In this document: one piece after another, positions 23,850 to 32,770 of the stretch
Position numbering within the stretch: the stretch's first letter is position 1
Layout of the letters: each line of letters begins with the position of its first letter
NCBI GenBank assembly: GCA_963742535.1
Contig: CAVUMC010000002.1
Span: 62,001 to 126,000, forward strand
Length of the DNA stretch: 64,000 nt
Source: VRUE01 sp963742535
GTDB taxonomy: Bacteria; Actinomycetota; Thermoleophilia; Solirubrobacterales; 70-9
Reading direction: 5' to 3'
Translations under genes and position numbers: made by a program
Notes under the pieces: model-generated
What the model was told of the DNA's origin: nothing
The model's database searches: none
Seen by the model: only the letters and a program-made list of their open reading frames with translations

Positions 23850-26280
23850 GCAGGCTCCCCCCGAGCTTCTCCAGCTCAGTCTCGATCGCCGTCCGCTTGG
23901 CGGTGACTTCCTCGTCGGTGAGCGTGCGATCGGCGGCGCGGAACTCAAGCCGCAGGGCGAGACTCTTGCGCCCCTCCCCCACCTGCTCGCCCTCGTAGAG
24001 GTCGAAGACCTCGGCGGCGCGCAACAGCTCGCCACCCGCGGCGAGCACGGCGTCGCGCAGGTCCGCGGCGGGGACCTCAGTTGGAACGACCACCGCGAGG
24101 TCCTGGTAAATGGCGGGGAAGGTGGTGACGTCCTCGTAGGTCTCTTCACCAGCGCTGGCGACGGCGAGGAGCGGCGCCAGGTCGATTTCGAAGGCCGCAG
24201 CGGCCTCGACGTCCCACTCACGGCAGACGAGCGGGTGGACCTCGCCGATCCAGCCGGCGGGGATACCGGCGACGATAACGCTCGCAGCCTTTCCGGGATG
24301 GAGGAACGGCTCCTCGACAGGCGAGAAAGAGAGCGCGGTGCCGAGCTGACCGGCCAGCGCTTCGAGCGCGCCCTTGAGGGCAAAGAAGTCGTTCGGTTCC
24401 GCGCTTCCCCGCCAGGACCGCAAGGGCGGGCCGATCGCGATACAGCCGAACCGATGCGGCTCGTGGTCCGGCGCGGGCCGCTCACCAGGGAAATCGTCGG
24501 ACTGCCCGGGCAGATAGACGCGGCCGGACTCGAAGAGGGAGACGCGCTCGGCGCCGCGGGCGAGATTGCGCTGGGCGACGTCGAGCAGCGAGCCGAGCAG
24601 GGTCGTCCGCATCACCGACTGGTCCTCCGAAAGAGGGTTGGAGAGGACCACGCCGTTGCTGCGCAGGTCCTCGGTGGGCAGGCGCAGCCGTCCCGGCTCG
24701 CCCGGATCGGTGAAGCTCCAGCCGACGATCTCGTCAAAGCCGAGATCCCGCAGGGCGTCCTCGCCGCGGCGCTTGAGTCGCTGCGCCCGGCTCAACCCAC
24801 CGACCCGGCCGGCGACCGCCGGCAGCGTGCTGGGCAGGTGCTCGTCGAGGCCGTGGACGCGGCCGACCTCCTCGATCAGGTCGACCTCGCGGGTGACGTC
24901 GTAGTGACGGTCGGGCGGCACGGTGACGTCGAGGTCCTCACCGCTCTCCACAACCCCGAAGCCAAGCCGCTCCAGGTAGGTCTTCTGATCGGCCTGCGAT
25001 ATCGCCATGCCGAGCAATCCCTCGACCCGTTCGCCGCGCAGGCGGATCGTCGGCATCGACGGAATCTCGGCGGCGACGTCGATCGTGCCCGGCACCAGCT
25101 TGGCGCCGCAGAGCTCAACCAGCAGCCGCGAGGCGATCCGCTGCGCCCGCATGCAGAGCTCGGGGTGCAGCTGCTTCTCGAAGCGCGAGGAGGCCTCCGA
25201 GCGCAGTGAGAGCTGCCGCGAGCTGCGCAGGATGTTGGTGCCGTTCCAGTTGGCCACCTCGAGCAGCACCCGGGTCGTCTCCGCAGAGACCTCGGAGACC
25301 TGGCCGCCCATGATTCCGGCGATCCCGGAAGGCCCGTTGCTGTCGCAGACGAGCACCGTCTCGGCATCGAAAGTCCGCTCGACGTCGTCGAGCGTCTTCA
25401 TCTTCTCGCCGTCACTCGCGGCCCGCACGGTCAGCGCCCCCTCCGGCACCTTGTCGAGGTCGAAGGCGTGCAACGGCTGCGCGGTCAGCAGCATCACGTA
25501 GTTGGTGATGTCGACGACGTTGTTGATCGGCCGCTGCCCCGCCGCCACCAGCCGCGCCTGCAGCCAGGCCGGCGAGGGGCCGATCTCGACCCCGGTGAAG
25601 ACGCGGGCGGTGAAGCGCGGGCAAAGCTCGGGGACCTCGACCGTGACCGAGGCGTAGTCGTTGACCTCGCCCTCCCCCTCGGCCTCGGCGTCCTCCAGCC
25701 AGGGCTCCTGCGCCAGCGGCGCGGCGCTGATCGCGTGCACCTCCCGGGCAACGCCGTAGACGCCGAAGCAGTCGAGCCGGTTCGGCGTCACCTCCAGCTC
25801 CAGTACCGGCTCCGCCACCGGCAGCACCTCGGCCAGCGCGGTGCCCGGCACCAGGCCGTCGTCCTCGAGCACGAGGATGCCCTCGGGGCTCTCGCCGACG
25901 CCGAGCTCGGAGGCCGAGCAGATCATCCCGGCCGAGCGCACGCCGCGCAGCTTCGCTTCGCCAATTTCCATGCCGCCGGGCATCGTCGCCCCGGGCAGCG
26001 CCACCGGCACGGTCTGGCCAGCCGCCACGTTGGGGGCGCCGCAGACCACGATCCGCTCGTTGTCGTCGCCGGTGTCGAGTTTGCAGACGCGCAGGCGGTC
26101 GGCGTTTGGGTGAGGCTCGGCGCTCAGCACTTTGCCGACGACGAAGTTCTCCGCCGAGGGTGGCCCGACTGCGCCAACCCGCTCGACCTCGGTGCCGGTC
26201 ATCGCCAGCCTCTCGGCCAGAACGCCGGGCTCGATGCCCGGATCGCAGTACTCGCGCAGCCATGAGTACGGGACCCTCAT
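23842..26280 (-). CDS. pheT: Phenylalanyl-tRNA synthetase beta subunit
   Basis: 812 residues, standard length. Domains: EMAP-like tRNA-binding domain near the N terminus (VGKVLSAEPHPNADRLRVCK), B3/B4 editing domain, B5, and a C-terminal FDX-ACB domain (VTTFPAIYQDLAVVVPTEVP, then LALRLEFRAADRTLTDEEVT). The ATG overlaps the pheS stop (ATGA). No frame break is seen in this subunit. Confidence 0.95.
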   Translation of the reverse strand: MRVPYSWLREYCDPGIEPGVLAERLAMTGTEVERVGAVGPPSAENFVVGKVLSAEPHPNADRLRVCKLDTGDDNERIVVCGAPNVAAGQTVPVALPGATMPGGMEIGEAKLRGVRSAGMICSASELGVGESPEGILVLEDDGLVPGTALAEVLPVAEPVLELEVTPNRLDCFGVYGVAREVHAISAAPLAQEPWLEDAEAEGEGEVNDYASVTVEVPELCPRFTARVFTGVEIGPSPAWLQARLVAAGQRPINNVVDITNYVMLLTAQPLHAFDLDKVPEGALTVRAASDGEKMKTLDDVERTFDAETVLVCDSNGPSGIAGIMGGQVSEVSAETTRVLLEVANWNGTNILRSSRQLSLRSEASSRFEKQLHPELCMRAQRIASRLLVELCGAKLVPGTIDVAAEIPSMPTIRLRGERVEGLLGMAISQADQKTYLERLGFGVVESGEDLDVTVPPDRHYDVTREVDLIEEVGRVHGLDEHLPSTLPAVAGRVGGLSRAQRLKRRGEDALRDLGFDEIVGWSFTDPGEPGRLRLPTEDLRSNGVVLSNPLSEDQSVMRTTLLGSLLDVAQRNLARGAERVSLFESGRVYLPGQSDDFPGERPAPDHEPHRFGCIAIGPPLRSWRGSAEPNDFFALKGALEALAGQLGTALSFSPVEEPFLHPGKAASVIVAGIPAGWIGEVHPLVCREWDVEAAAAFEIDLAPLLAVASAGEETYEDVTTFPAIYQDLAVVVPTEVPAADLRDAVLAAGGELLRAAEVFDLYEGEQVGEGRKSLALRLEFRAADRTLTDEEVTAKRTAIETELEKLGGSLRG

Positions 26281-27334
26281 GAGAACTGCTCCAGAACCCG
26301 CACGTCGTTGTCAAAGAAGCGCCGCAGGTCGGGCACGCCGTGGCGCAGCATCGCGATCCGCTCTACCCCCATGCCGAAGGCGAAGCCCTGAACGCGCTCG
26401 GGGTCATAGCCGTTGGACTCGACGAAGCCGAGCACGTTGGGATCGACCATGCCGGCACCGCCGACCTCAATCCAACCGATGCCCTTGCAGAGGTTGCAGC
26501 GCTCGCCGTCCGGCAGCGTGCCGGTCCCCTGGCACTGGAAGCAGGAGACGTCGAACTCGACGCTGGGCTCGGTGAAGGGGAAAAAGTGCGGCCGCATGCG
26601 CGCCTCGCGGGCGCCGCCGAAGATCGCACTGAGCATCTCGGTCAGCGTGCCCTGCAGGTCAGCGAGCGTGATCCCCTCGCCGATCGCCAGTCCCTCGACC
26701 TGGTGGAACATCGGGCTGTGGGTAGCGTCGGAGTCACGCCGGTAGACCTTGCCCGGGGCGATCATGAAGATCGGCGGCGGCTGGGCCTCCATGCTGCGCA
26801 CCTGGACCGGCGAGGTGTGCGTGCGCAGCAGCACCTCGGGGTCGGACTGGACGTAGAAGGTGTCCTGGAGCATCCGTGCCGGGTGCCCGGGAGGGTGATT
26901 GAGCGCGGTGAAGTTGTAGTAGTCGTGCTCGACCTCGGGCCCTCCATGACCCGGTAGCCGAGACCAACCATGACGTCCTCGATCTGGCGCGTAGTGCGGG
27001 TGATCAAGTGGGTGTGGCCAACCGGCCGCGGCGGCGCGCCCGGCAGGGTCACGTCAACCCGGTCAGTCGCGAGCTTCGACTCCAGCTCGCCGGCGTCGAG
27101 CGTTTCGCCCCGCGCCTCGATCAACGCCTCGAGCTGCTTGCGCGCCTGGTTGGCGCCCGAGCCGACCTTGCCCCGTTCCTCGGCGGGCAGCTCGGCGATG
27201 CCGCGCAGAAGCATCGTCAGCTCCGCCTTGCGGCCGAGGAAGCGCACCCGCAGCTCCTCCAGCTCGGTGGTGCCGGGGGCTGCCTCGATCGCCGCCGATG
27301 CCTCGGCTCTGATCTCCTCGATCCGATCAAGCAT
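26277..27334 (-). pseudogene. pheS: Phenylalanyl-tRNA synthetase alpha subunit, one-base frameshift
   Basis: The N-terminal frame starts at the ATG 27334 (LDRIEEIRAEASAAIEAAPG) and reads correctly to GLGYRVMEGP, then goes out of frame. The rest of the protein (HDYYNFTALNHPPGHPARML, then the catalytic core and a C-x2-C...C-x2-C ribbon CFQCQGTG/CNLCKGIG) continues in another frame to the stop at 26277. A single missing base in the GGGCCCGAGG run near 26936-26943 explains it; restoring one C gives a full-length 352-residue protein. pheS is essential and pheT is intact, so a sequencing or assembly error is the most likely cause. Confidence 0.85.
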
Positions 27335-28049
27335 CTGGTGCGACCTCCGGCATGGCGAGCGAAGATATCCGCTCGGCGCAAATTGCGGCAACGGCGGCGA
27401 CGTTGAGCGACTCGGCGCCGCCCGGCCGCAGCGGGATCGTCAGCTGGGAATCACAGGCGGAAAGCACCTCTGACGGCAGCCCATCGCGCTCCGCGCCAAG
27501 GCAAATCGTCGCCGCCGCGCCGCCAAGCCGATCCAGTCCCTCGCCACCGTGAGCGACCAGCCCCACCCGCGGTTGGGGCGTCTGCTCGATGCCCGCCCGA
27601 GCCAGCGGCTGGGCGAAGATCGAGCCCATGCTCGCCCGCACCGCCTTGGGCGAGTACGGATCGGCGCAATCGGGGCCAAACACAACGGGTCCTGCGAGCA
27701 GCGCGTGGGCGGTGCGAATGATCGTGCCGACGTTGCCGGGATCACCGACGCCGTGCAAGTAGAAACAGGGAGAGTCGCCAGGCTCGCTCCAGCGCTGCGG
27801 CCAAATCCCAATTGACCGCGTTCCGGAGCCCAGAGCCGAAACCGAATCGAGCAGGTCAGGGGCAACCTCCTCCCCATCGATCCCACTGTCGGGCGCGACC
27901 AGCACCGTCCGCGGCTTCACGCCCGCAGCCAGTCCCGCCTCGATCAGATCCTCGCCCTCGCTGATGAAGAGCTGCTCGCGCTCACGGTGCTTGCGCTCGC
28001 GCAGCTTGCGCACCAGCTTCAGCTTCTCGTTCTGGGGGCTTTCGATCAT
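27327..28049 (-). CDS. TrmH/SpoU-family RNA 2'-O-methyltransferase
   Basis: 240 residues. N-terminal substrate-binding part (IESPQNEKLKLVRKLRERKH) and a knotted SPOUT methyltransferase domain with the three family motifs: GDPGNVGTIIRTAHA (about 103-117), ICLGAERDGLPSEVL (about 188-202) and IPLRPGGAESLNVAAVAA (about 210-227). The usual target is a ribose in rRNA or tRNA; which one cannot be told. Heads the pheST-arg run and overlaps pheS by 8 nt. A gene of this family between rplT and pheS is a common arrangement. Confidence 0.88.
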   Translation of the reverse strand: MIESPQNEKLKLVRKLRERKHREREQLFISEGEDLIEAGLAAGVKPRTVLVAPDSGIDGEEVAPDLLDSVSALGSGTRSIGIWPQRWSEPGDSPCFYLHGVGDPGNVGTIIRTAHALLAGPVVFGPDCADPYSPKAVRASMGSIFAQPLARAGIEQTPQPRVGLVAHGGEGLDRLGGAAATICLGAERDGLPSEVLSACDSQLTIPLRPGGAESLNVAAVAAICAERISSLAMPEVAPDA

Positions 28050-28116
28050 CTGCTTGTCGTCTCGGCTCTCGGCTTGATTCTTCTGGTCGGCGGTTTCTTC
28101 TCCTGGAACAAAAAAA

Positions 28117-28137
28117 GCGGGCCGTTAGACGGCCCGC
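28117..28137 (-). terminator. Rho-independent terminator of rpmI-rplT
   Basis: GCGGGCCGT (28117-28125), loop TAG, ACGGCCCGC (28129-28137). On the minus strand it is followed by seven U residues (28110-28116). Clean intrinsic terminator 27 nt after the rplT stop. Confidence 0.9.
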
Positions 28138-28164
28138 CCGGGAAAAGAGAAATGCTGGCTGCGA

Positions 28165-28524
28165 CTAGGCGGCCGCACCCTCCCGGGCTAGCTCCACAAA
28201 TCGGCGGAAGGCATCGCGGTCGTTGACCGCGATGTCGGCAAGCATCTTGCGGTTGACCTCGACTTCAGCCTTGCTGAGGCCGTTGATCAGTTCGGAGTAG
28301 CTCATGCCCTCCAGCCTTGCGGCTGCGTTGATGCGGGTGATCCAGAGACGACGGAACTCGCGCTTGCGGTTGCGCCGATCGCGGTAGGCGTACATCCCCG
28401 AGCGCTGCACCTGCTCTTTGGCGAAGCGGTAAGAGGAATGCTTGCGACCGAAATAGCCTTTCGCTTCTTTAAGGACTTTGCGGCGCTTCTTGCGCGCGTG
28501 GACTGAACGCTTGACGCGGCTCAC
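28165..28524 (-). CDS. rplT: 50S ribosomal protein bL20
   Basis: 119 residues, typical length. Starts SRVKRSVHARKKRRKVLKEA and contains YRFAKEQVQRSGMYAYRDRR and WITRINAAARLEGMSYSELI, the standard bL20 sequence. Overlaps rpmI by 4 nt. Early assembly protein of the large subunit that binds 23S rRNA. Confidence 0.97.
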   Translation of the reverse strand: MSRVKRSVHARKKRRKVLKEAKGYFGRKHSSYRFAKEQVQRSGMYAYRDRRNRKREFRRLWITRINAAARLEGMSYSELINGLSKAEVEVNRKMLADIAVNDRDAFRRFVELAREGAAA

Positions 28525-28721
28525 TTGCCACCTCCGAGGAGGTGGCGCACGGTCTTCGCGTCAGACGGGGCGATCTCGACCGGCCGCGCCATCCGCCGCT
28601 TGCGCTTCGGCGACTTCTTCTCGAGGATGTGACTCGAGTACGCCCGACGACCACGGAGCTTGCCGGTGGCGGTCTTGCGAAAGCGCTTCTTGGCGCCCGA
28701 GTGTGTCTTCATCTTCGGCAC
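28521..28721 (-). CDS. rpmI: 50S ribosomal protein bL35
   Basis: 66 residues when started at the GTG at 28721, giving the family-typical N terminus PKMKTHSGAKKRFRKTATGK; the ATG at 28712 would remove the first three residues. Basic protein ending RHLLGGGK. Normally lies directly after infC; here a wecB gene on the plus strand separates them, so rpmI needs its own promoter in the roughly 85-bp gap before wecB. Confidence 0.93.
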   Translation of the reverse strand: MPKMKTHSGAKKRFRKTATGKLRGRRAYSSHILEKKSPKRKRRMARPVEIAPSDAKTVRHLLGGGK

Positions 28722-28791
28722 GGGGTCGCTATTGAAGCAGACGAGCGGGCGCGGGCGCGGCCCTACCCTCGGTGACAGGCGCAGCGCAGGG

Positions 28792-28797
28792 TACTGT
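28792..28797 (+). promoter_or_regulatory. wecB: Candidate -10 box of wecB
   Basis: TACTGT, 8 nt before the wecB ATG at 28806, with no Shine-Dalgarno between; leaderless pattern. Confidence 0.5.
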
Positions 28798-28805
28798 GGC
28801 GCCGC

Positions 28806-29879
28806 ATGCGCATCGTCTACGTGGTCGGAACCCGGCCCAACTTCGTCAAGACGGCCCCGGTGATCGGCGCTCTGCGCGAGCGCTTGCCCGCCGGTGAGCA
28901 CACGATCGTCCACACCGGCCAGCACTACGACCGGCTGATGTCTGAGGTCTTTCTCGAAGAGCTCGGCGTACCCGCCCCTGATCACATGCTCGAGGTCGGC
29001 TCGGGCAGCCACGCGCAGCAAACGGCGCGGGTGATAGAGCGGTTGGAGCCGGTCCTGCTCGACGAGCGCCCCGACCTGGTGCTGGTCCCCGGCGACGTCA
29101 ACTCGACCGTCGCGGCGGCGCTGACGGCGGCGAAGCTGCAGATCCCGATCGGCCACATCGAGGCCGGGCTGCGCAGCTTCGACCGCACGATGCCCGAGGA
29201 GCTGAACCGCATCGTCACCGACCAACTCGCCGGCCAACTCTTCATCCATAGCCCCGAGGCGAACGACAACCTGCACGCCGAGGGCGTCCCGGCCGAGCGC
29301 ATCCACCTGGTCGGCAACACGATGATCGACACCCTGGTCGCGCTCGAAGAGCGCTTCCGCACGGCCGGCGCGGCGGCGCAACTCGGAGTCGAGCCGGGCT
29401 CCTTCGTCCTCGTCACCCTGCACCGCCCCGCCCTCGTCGACGGCCCCCTGCTGGCCGAGACGATCAAACGGCTGGCTGCACTGGCGCGGGAGATCCCAGT
29501 CGTCTTCCCCGTCCACCCCCGGACCCGGGCGCGCATGGAGTCGATCGCCTCCGACCATCCCGGCCTCCTGCTCTGCGACCCGCTCGGCTACCTCGACTTC
29601 CTCTCCCTGATCGCCGACGCCCGCGCCGTCCTCACCGATTCCGGCGGCATCCAAGAGGAGACGACCTACCTAGGGGTCCCCTGCTTCACCCTCCGCGCCA
29701 ACACCGAGCGGCCGATCACAGTTACCGCCGGCACCAACACGCTCCTCGGCCTCAACCCGGCCGCGATCGACCAGATCCCCGCGGCGCTGGCCCAGCGTCC
29801 GGTGAATTCACCGCAACCGCCGCCTCTCTGGGACGGCCACGCGGCAGAGCGAATCGCTGACGTCGTCGTAGAAGGCTAG
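28806..29879 (+). CDS. wecB: UDP-N-acetylglucosamine 2-epimerase (non-hydrolysing)
   Basis: Interconverts UDP-GlcNAc and UDP-ManNAc for cell-surface polysaccharide. 357 residues. GT-B fold motifs: VVGTRPNFVKTAPVI (5-19), VHTGQHYDRLMS (about 36-47), VPGDVNSTVAA, GHIEAGLRSFDRTMPEELNR, and LTDSGGIQEETTYLGVPCF near the C terminus. It sits on the plus strand between rpmI and infC and leaves only 4 nt to the infC stop, so it has been placed inside a normally conserved ribosomal operon. Confidence 0.93.
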   Translation: MRIVYVVGTRPNFVKTAPVIGALRERLPAGEHTIVHTGQHYDRLMSEVFLEELGVPAPDHMLEVGSGSHAQQTARVIERLEPVLLDERPDLVLVPGDVNSTVAAALTAAKLQIPIGHIEAGLRSFDRTMPEELNRIVTDQLAGQLFIHSPEANDNLHAEGVPAERIHLVGNTMIDTLVALEERFRTAGAAAQLGVEPGSFVLVTLHRPALVDGPLLAETIKRLAALAREIPVVFPVHPRTRARMESIASDHPGLLLCDPLGYLDFLSLIADARAVLTDSGGIQEETTYLGVPCFTLRANTERPITVTAGTNTLLGLNPAAIDQIPAALAQRPVNSPQPPPLWDGHAAERIADVVVEG

Positions 29880-29883
29880 GCGT

Positions 29884-30654
29884 TCAAGCAGCCGCTGCGT
29901 CGTCGCCAGGCGTATCGCCCTCAGCAGGCGACTCTTCGGCCTCGGCAACAGGCTGCTCAGACTCGGCGGGCGAGTCCTCAGCCTCGGCAGGCGACTCCTC
30001 AGCCTCGCTGACCGACTTCTCACCTTCGGCGGGAGCGGCTTCGGCTGCCGCGGGGGTGGTCTCGGTCTCCGCGGGAGTTGCCTCGGCCTCGGACTCGGCT
30101 TTGGCCGCCTCTTTGCCGGGCGCCAGCAGCATGCTCATGTTGCGCCCTTCCTGCAGTGGCTGGGACTCGATCACAGCGAGACCGTCGAGATCCTCGTAGA
30201 GGCGCTGAAGCAGCGCCCTGCCCCGCTCGGGATGGGCTTGCTCGCGGCCGCGGAACATGATCGTGATCTTGACCTTGTCCTGGTGGCGCAGGAAGCGCTC
30301 GACGTGACCCTTCTTGGTCTCGTAGTCGTGCTGGGCGATCTTCGGCCGCAGCTTGATCTCGCGGATGTTGACCTGCTGCTGGTGCTTGCGCGCCTGCTTC
30401 TGCTTCTGCTCCTGCTCGTACTTGTACTTCGAGTAGTCGAGCAGGCGGGTGACCGGCGGCTTCGAGTTGGGCGCGACCTCGACCAGGTCGAGGTCGGCGT
30501 CCTGGGCTCGTTTAAGCGCCTCGTTGATCTCGACAACCCCGAGCTGCTCGCCGTCCGCCCCAATTAGGCGGACTTTGGGCACGCGGATCCGCTCGTTGAT
30601 CCTGGTCGTGTCGCGCTCTGGCGGGCGCCGATCGAACCTACGCGGGACCGGCAC
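29884..30654 (-). CDS. infC: Translation initiation factor IF-3 with long acidic tail
   Basis: 256 residues. Residues 15-175 are a complete IF-3: INERIRVPKVRLIGADGEQL, linker KYKYEQEQKQKQARKHQQQV, and C-terminal domain KITIMFRGREQAHPERGRAL. After MSMLLAPGKE comes a tail of about 80 residues of Glu/Ala/Ser/Pro repeats (AEAEESPAEAEDSPAESEQP type). Such tails occur in some actinobacterial IF-3 proteins; role unknown. The start is the GTG at 30654. A TATACT at 30756-30761 could drive it, leaving a leader of roughly 95 nt. Confidence 0.93.
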   Translation of the reverse strand: MPVPRRFDRRPPERDTTRINERIRVPKVRLIGADGEQLGVVEINEALKRAQDADLDLVEVAPNSKPPVTRLLDYSKYKYEQEQKQKQARKHQQQVNIREIKLRPKIAQHDYETKKGHVERFLRHQDKVKITIMFRGREQAHPERGRALLQRLYEDLDGLAVIESQPLQEGRNMSMLLAPGKEAAKAESEAEATPAETETTPAAAEAAPAEGEKSVSEAEESPAEAEDSPAESEQPVAEAEESPAEGDTPGDDAAAA

Positions 30655-30743
30655 TAGCTAAGTGAGTGGGACATCAAGTGGACGAGGGATCGAGACGCAG
30701 GCACGGGACGCTCAGCGGCGCGGGGTGTTTTGCATGCCTGCGA

Positions 30744-32684
30744 TCAAGTTGTCGGAGTATAGACAGAGCGCACGTGCTCGGCGAAGGCCGCGACCGGCAT
30801 CGCGTCGAGCTCGCCTTCCTCGTGCGAGCGCACGGAGACCGAGCCCGCCTCCTGCTCGCGGTCGCCGACGACCAGCATGTAGGGGTAGCGACCGAGCTCG
30901 GCGTCGCGGATCTTCTTGCCCACCGACTCGGAGCGAGCGTCCATCTCGACCCGCACGCCAGCTTCGCGCAGCTCGCTGGTGGCGCGCTCTGCGTACTCGT
31001 TGTGGCGATCGGCGACGGGCAGCACGATCGCCTGCACCGGCGCCAGCCAGGCCGGGAAGCGACCGGCGTAGTGCTCGATCAGGATGCCGGCGAAGCGCTC
31101 CAGCGAGCCGAGCAGGGCGCGGTGGATCATCACCGGCCGGTGCGGCTCGTCGTCGGCGCCGACGTAGTTGAGGTCGAAGCGCTCGGGCATCTGGAAGTCG
31201 AGCTGGCAGGTGCCGCACTGCCAGGAGCGGCCGAGCGCATCGGTGACGTGGAAGTCGATCTTCGGCCCGTAGAAGGCGCCGTCGCCGGGATTGAGCTCGT
31301 ACTCGCGCTCCTGGCGGTCGAGCGCCTCTTTCAGCGCCGCCTCCGCCTTCTCCCACTGCTCCTCGGAGCCCATCGACTTCCCTGGCCTGGTCGAGAGCTC
31401 GACCCGCACGTCCTCGAAGCCGAAGCGCGCGTAGAGCTCATCGATTGCCTCGCAGATGTCGGCGACCTCGTCGGCGATCTGCTCCTCGGTGCAGTAGACG
31501 TGGGCGTCGTCCTGGGTGAAGGCGCGCACCCGCAGCAGGCCGTGGAGCACGCCCTCACGCTCGTTGCGGGAGACGCGGCCGAACTCGGCCAGGCGCAACG
31601 GCAGCTCGCGGTAGGAGTGGCGCTCGGCGTCGAAGACAAGGCAGGCACCGGGGCAGTTCATCGGCCGCAGCGCCAGGCGCTTCTCGTCGGACTGCATGAA
31701 GTACATGTCGTCGCGGTAGTTGTCCCAGTGCCCGGAGCGGTGCCAGAGCTCCTCGTCGAGAACCTGGGGCGTGGCGATCTCCTTATAGCCGCGCTTGCGC
31801 AACTGGGTTTGAACCTCGCCCTCGATCAGGTGCAGCAGCGTCGTCCCGTTGGGCAGCCAGAACGGCATCCCGGGCGCCTCCTCGCGCAACATGAAGATGC
31901 CGAGCTGGGGGCCGAGGCGGCGGTGGTCGCGCTTCTTCGCCTGCTCGATTCGCTCCAGGTGCTTGTTGAGCTCCTTCTTGGAGAAGAAAGCGGTGCCGTA
32001 GATCCGGGTCAGCATCTGGCGTTTCTCGTCGCCGCGCCAGTAGGCGCCGGCCAGCGAGCTCAGCTTGATCGCCTTGATCCGGCCGGTCGAGGGCCCGTGC
32101 GGGCCGCGGCAGAGATCCTCGAAGGGACCGTTGCGATAGAGCGAGACCGTCTCGATGCCTTCGCTGGCGATCAGGTCGCGGATCAGCTCGACCTTGTAGT
32201 CCTCACCCTGACCCTCGAAGATCTCGATCGCCTCGGCGACGGGAATGTCGCGCCGCTCAAAGCTCTCGTCGGCCTCGATGTGGGTCCGCATCGCCGCCTC
32301 GATCTTCTCCAGGTCGGCGTCGGTGACCTTGACGTCCTCGGGGAAGTCGAAGTCGTAGTAGAAGCCGTTCTCGATCGCCGGACCGATAGTCACCTTGGTG
32401 CCGGGATAGAGCTCCTGCACCGCCTCGGCCATCACGTGGGCGGCGTCGTGGCGGATCAGGTCGAGCGCCTCGGGGTCGCGGTCGGTGAGGATCCCGATCT
32501 CCGCCCCATCGGGCAGCGGGGCCGAAAGGTCGCGGAGCTCGCCGTCGACGCGAATAGCCAGCGCCGCCTTGGCCAGGCCCGGCCCAATCGCCGCCGCAGC
32601 GTCAGCCCCAGAGGCACCGTCGCTCAGCTCCAGCGGCGTCCCATCCGGAAGCTTGACCGTGATCTTTTGCGTAGCCGCCTCGAT
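30744..32684 (-). CDS. thrS: Threonyl-tRNA synthetase, apparent AUC start
   Basis: Motifs from the N terminus: TGS domain (ITVKLPDGTPLELSDG), editing domain with RHDAAHVMAEAV and DLCRGPHGPSTG, and class II core with LALRPMNCPGACLVF and CGTCQLDFQMPERFDLN, then the anticodon domain. The first canonical start in frame (GTG 32435) would delete the TGS domain, and no ATG, GTG or TTG exists between it and the in-frame stop at 32745-32747. An ATC at 32684 sits 6 nt after TACGAT (32691-32696), exactly the leaderless spacing of other genes here, and gives 646 residues, the normal length. Either AUC is used or one base is wrong. Confidence 0.88.
   Translation of the reverse strand: MEAATQKITVKLPDGTPLELSDGASGADAAAAIGPGLAKAALAIRVDGELRDLSAPLPDGAEIGILTDRDPEALDLIRHDAAHVMAEAVQELYPGTKVTIGPAIENGFYYDFDFPEDVKVTDADLEKIEAAMRTHIEADESFERRDIPVAEAIEIFEGQGEDYKVELIRDLIASEGIETVSLYRNGPFEDLCRGPHGPSTGRIKAIKLSSLAGAYWRGDEKRQMLTRIYGTAFFSKKELNKHLERIEQAKKRDHRRLGPQLGIFMLREEAPGMPFWLPNGTTLLHLIEGEVQTQLRKRGYKEIATPQVLDEELWHRSGHWDNYRDDMYFMQSDEKRLALRPMNCPGACLVFDAERHSYRELPLRLAEFGRVSRNEREGVLHGLLRVRAFTQDDAHVYCTEEQIADEVADICEAIDELYARFGFEDVRVELSTRPGKSMGSEEQWEKAEAALKEALDRQEREYELNPGDGAFYGPKIDFHVTDALGRSWQCGTCQLDFQMPERFDLNYVGADDEPHRPVMIHRALLGSLERFAGILIEHYAGRFPAWLAPVQAIVLPVADRHNEYAERATSELREAGVRVEMDARSESVGKKIRDAELGRYPYMLVVGDREQEAGSVSVRSHEEGELDAMPVAAFAEHVRSVYTPTT
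30756..30761 (-). promoter_or_regulatory. infC: Candidate -10 box of infC
   Basis: TATACT on the minus strand, inside the last codons of thrS. It matches the sigma-70 consensus except for one base. No good -35 hexamer is seen. Confidence 0.4.
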
Positions 32685-32690
32685 GCGGCC

Positions 32691-32696
32691 ATCGTA
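32691..32696 (-). promoter_or_regulatory. thrS: Candidate -10 box of thrS
   Basis: TACGAT on the minus strand, 6 nt before the ATC at 32684 that begins the TGS-domain frame. Confidence 0.4.
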
Positions 32697-32730
32697 CCCG
32701 TGGGACGTGGACGCCTCAGCCCGGTGCGCT

Positions 32731-32763
32731 TGACCTTTGTGGGGTTATTCCTCACAAAGGTCA
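32731..32763 (-). terminator. Hairpin after the large membrane protein gene
   Basis: TGACCTTTGTG (32731-32741) pairs with CACAAAGGTCA (32753-32763), 11 bp, loop 11 nt. It lies 7 nt past the stop of the membrane gene and upstream of thrS on the same strand. No U tract follows on the minus strand. Confidence 0.55.
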
Positions 32764-32770
32764 AGAGCGG

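Noticed and set aside
26936..26943. Programmed frameshifting in pheS or mreD
   Set aside because: No heptameric slippery sequence with a downstream stimulatory structure is visible at pheS, and no known family precedent exists; sequence error explains both sites more simply.
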